The notes under the pieces: generated by a model | Database searches by the model: none | Told to the model about the DNA's origin: nothing | Seen by the model: the letters and a program-made list of their open reading frames with translations, nothing else | Shown here: piece after piece, positions 43,035-43,451 of the stretch | Layout of the letters: each line of letters opens with the position of its first letter | How positions within the stretch are numbered: position 1 is the stretch's first letter | DNA from: Microvirga calopogonii | GTDB lineage: Bacteria > Pseudomonadota > Alphaproteobacteria > Rhizobiales > Beijerinckiaceae | Assembly: GCF_003347665.1 (NCBI RefSeq) | Contig: NZ_QDGA01000040.1 | Span: 1 to 43,451, forward strand | Length of the DNA: 43,451 nucleotides | Direction of reading: 5' to 3' | Program-made: the position numbers and the translations under genes

Positions 43035-43278
43035 GCTGTTGCCTCAGAAGCGCAAAAACTCTTTCCGGGTTAAGCGGATGGGCACATCTACCCGTGGCGG
43101 ATAGCGTCGTGGCGTTTCTGCTCTGGCGCAGAGGCAGGTTTTGCAGCGATAATCCAATGCCCCTGACGCCACTCCCACCAGATGCGGCCTGGGCCGATAT
43201 CGGTGACACAGCAGGGCACTAAATTCGAGGTGTGGTCAGGCATACACAGCTTCTCCGTGTTCGCGCATGGGGCTTGGA

Positions 43279-43451
43279 TCAGTCGCCGACTGGGCTTTGG
43301 TCTCGTGCCGGACTATCGGCATCGCCATAGCCACACCGTCCGTGGAGTTTGACCTTTGAGCCCAGCGCGGAGCGGTCGTCCAGCAGTTGCACGGCTTTCC
43401 AGACCGAGCTTGCCGCCATCTGGATCGGACTAAGCGGCGTGTTGCCCACAC
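43279..43451 (-). CDS. Possible C-terminal end of an unidentified protein (partial)
   Basis: One minus-strand frame runs in from beyond the window and stops at 43279. Its about 57 residues read TPLSPIQMAASSVWKAVQLL, then DDRSALGSKVKLHGRCGYGD. This looks more protein-like and has a higher third-position GC than the competing frame that ends at 43236. I recognise no family. The start lies outside the window. Confidence 0.3.
   Translation of the reverse strand, partial: VGNTPLSPIQMAASSVWKAVQLLDDRSALGSKVKLHGRCGYGDADSPARDQSPVGD

Overview
The window is GC-rich DNA from an alphaproteobacterium. Hyphomicrobiales (rhizobial or Methylobacteriaceae-like, for example Microvirga or Bosea) fits best. This rests on a MucR/Ros-type regulator, a short GcrA-like protein, a NepR-like ORF, a BTLCP-family protein, an FCD-type GntR regulator and several rhizobial-type IS6 transposases. 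The genus is inference. There are no rRNA, tRNA or CRISPR features.

Layout. (1) 1-3200 has mostly housekeeping-like genes on the minus strand: ihfA, a short GcrA-like protein, an EamA exporter and a membrane-anchored peptidoglycan-binding protein. (2) 3280-8450 is an IS-rich patch. Two different intact IS6-family elements (3401-4237 and 7049-7868) bracket a NepR-like ORF, a serralysin-type RTX metalloprotease and a small companion ORF. Remnants of another IS6 transposase and of an IS5-type transposase follow. (3) 8455-20261 is a carbohydrate locus. A LacI regulator is divergent from an Opp/Dpp-type ABC transporter (binding protein, two permeases, fused double ATPase), a GHL6-like putative glycosidase and a GH42 beta-galactosidase, with a decayed hydroxypyruvate isomerase gene between the last two cistrons. 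The likely job is uptake of a galactoside or other oligosaccharide and its hydrolysis in the cytoplasm. (4) 20262-25680 is a zone of gene decay: transposase fragments, a third intact IS6 element, an orphan amino-acid binding protein, an SDR, and three truncated genes (LacI, threonine ammonia-lyase, amidase). These truncated genes end exactly at two small non-coding elements with inverted-repeat ends: 100 bp with IS6-type termini, and 344 bp with 35-36 bp termini.

(5) 25680-28983: a LuxR-type regulator diverges from a BASS-type transporter plus a 3-hydroxybutyrate-dehydrogenase-like SDR. A perfect 22-bp palindrome lies between them. (6) 29365-37182 is a second carbohydrate regulon. A minus-strand operon (GntR/FCD regulator, HSL-type esterase, MalE-type binding protein, MalF- and MalG-type permeases, TIM-barrel isomerase/epimerase, Gfo/Idh/MocA oxidoreductase) is divergent from its MalK-type ATPase. 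A near-perfect AT-rich inverted repeat lies in the shared promoter region. The gene set suggests import of a sugar, polyol or acylated glycoside, followed by deacylation, oxidation and isomerisation. (7) 37479-43451 carries ordinary small genes: ChaC-like cyclotransferase, aldo/keto reductase, a 54-aa C2HC zinc-finger-like protein, a 68-aa basic protein, a frameshifted NUDIX gene, a BTLCP-family protein, MucR and an exported PRC-barrel protein.

The main points of interest are the two sugar regulons, the two palindromic candidate operators, and the IS6-driven scars that join truncated genes. All calls come from reading the sequence and recalling family motifs; no database search was run.
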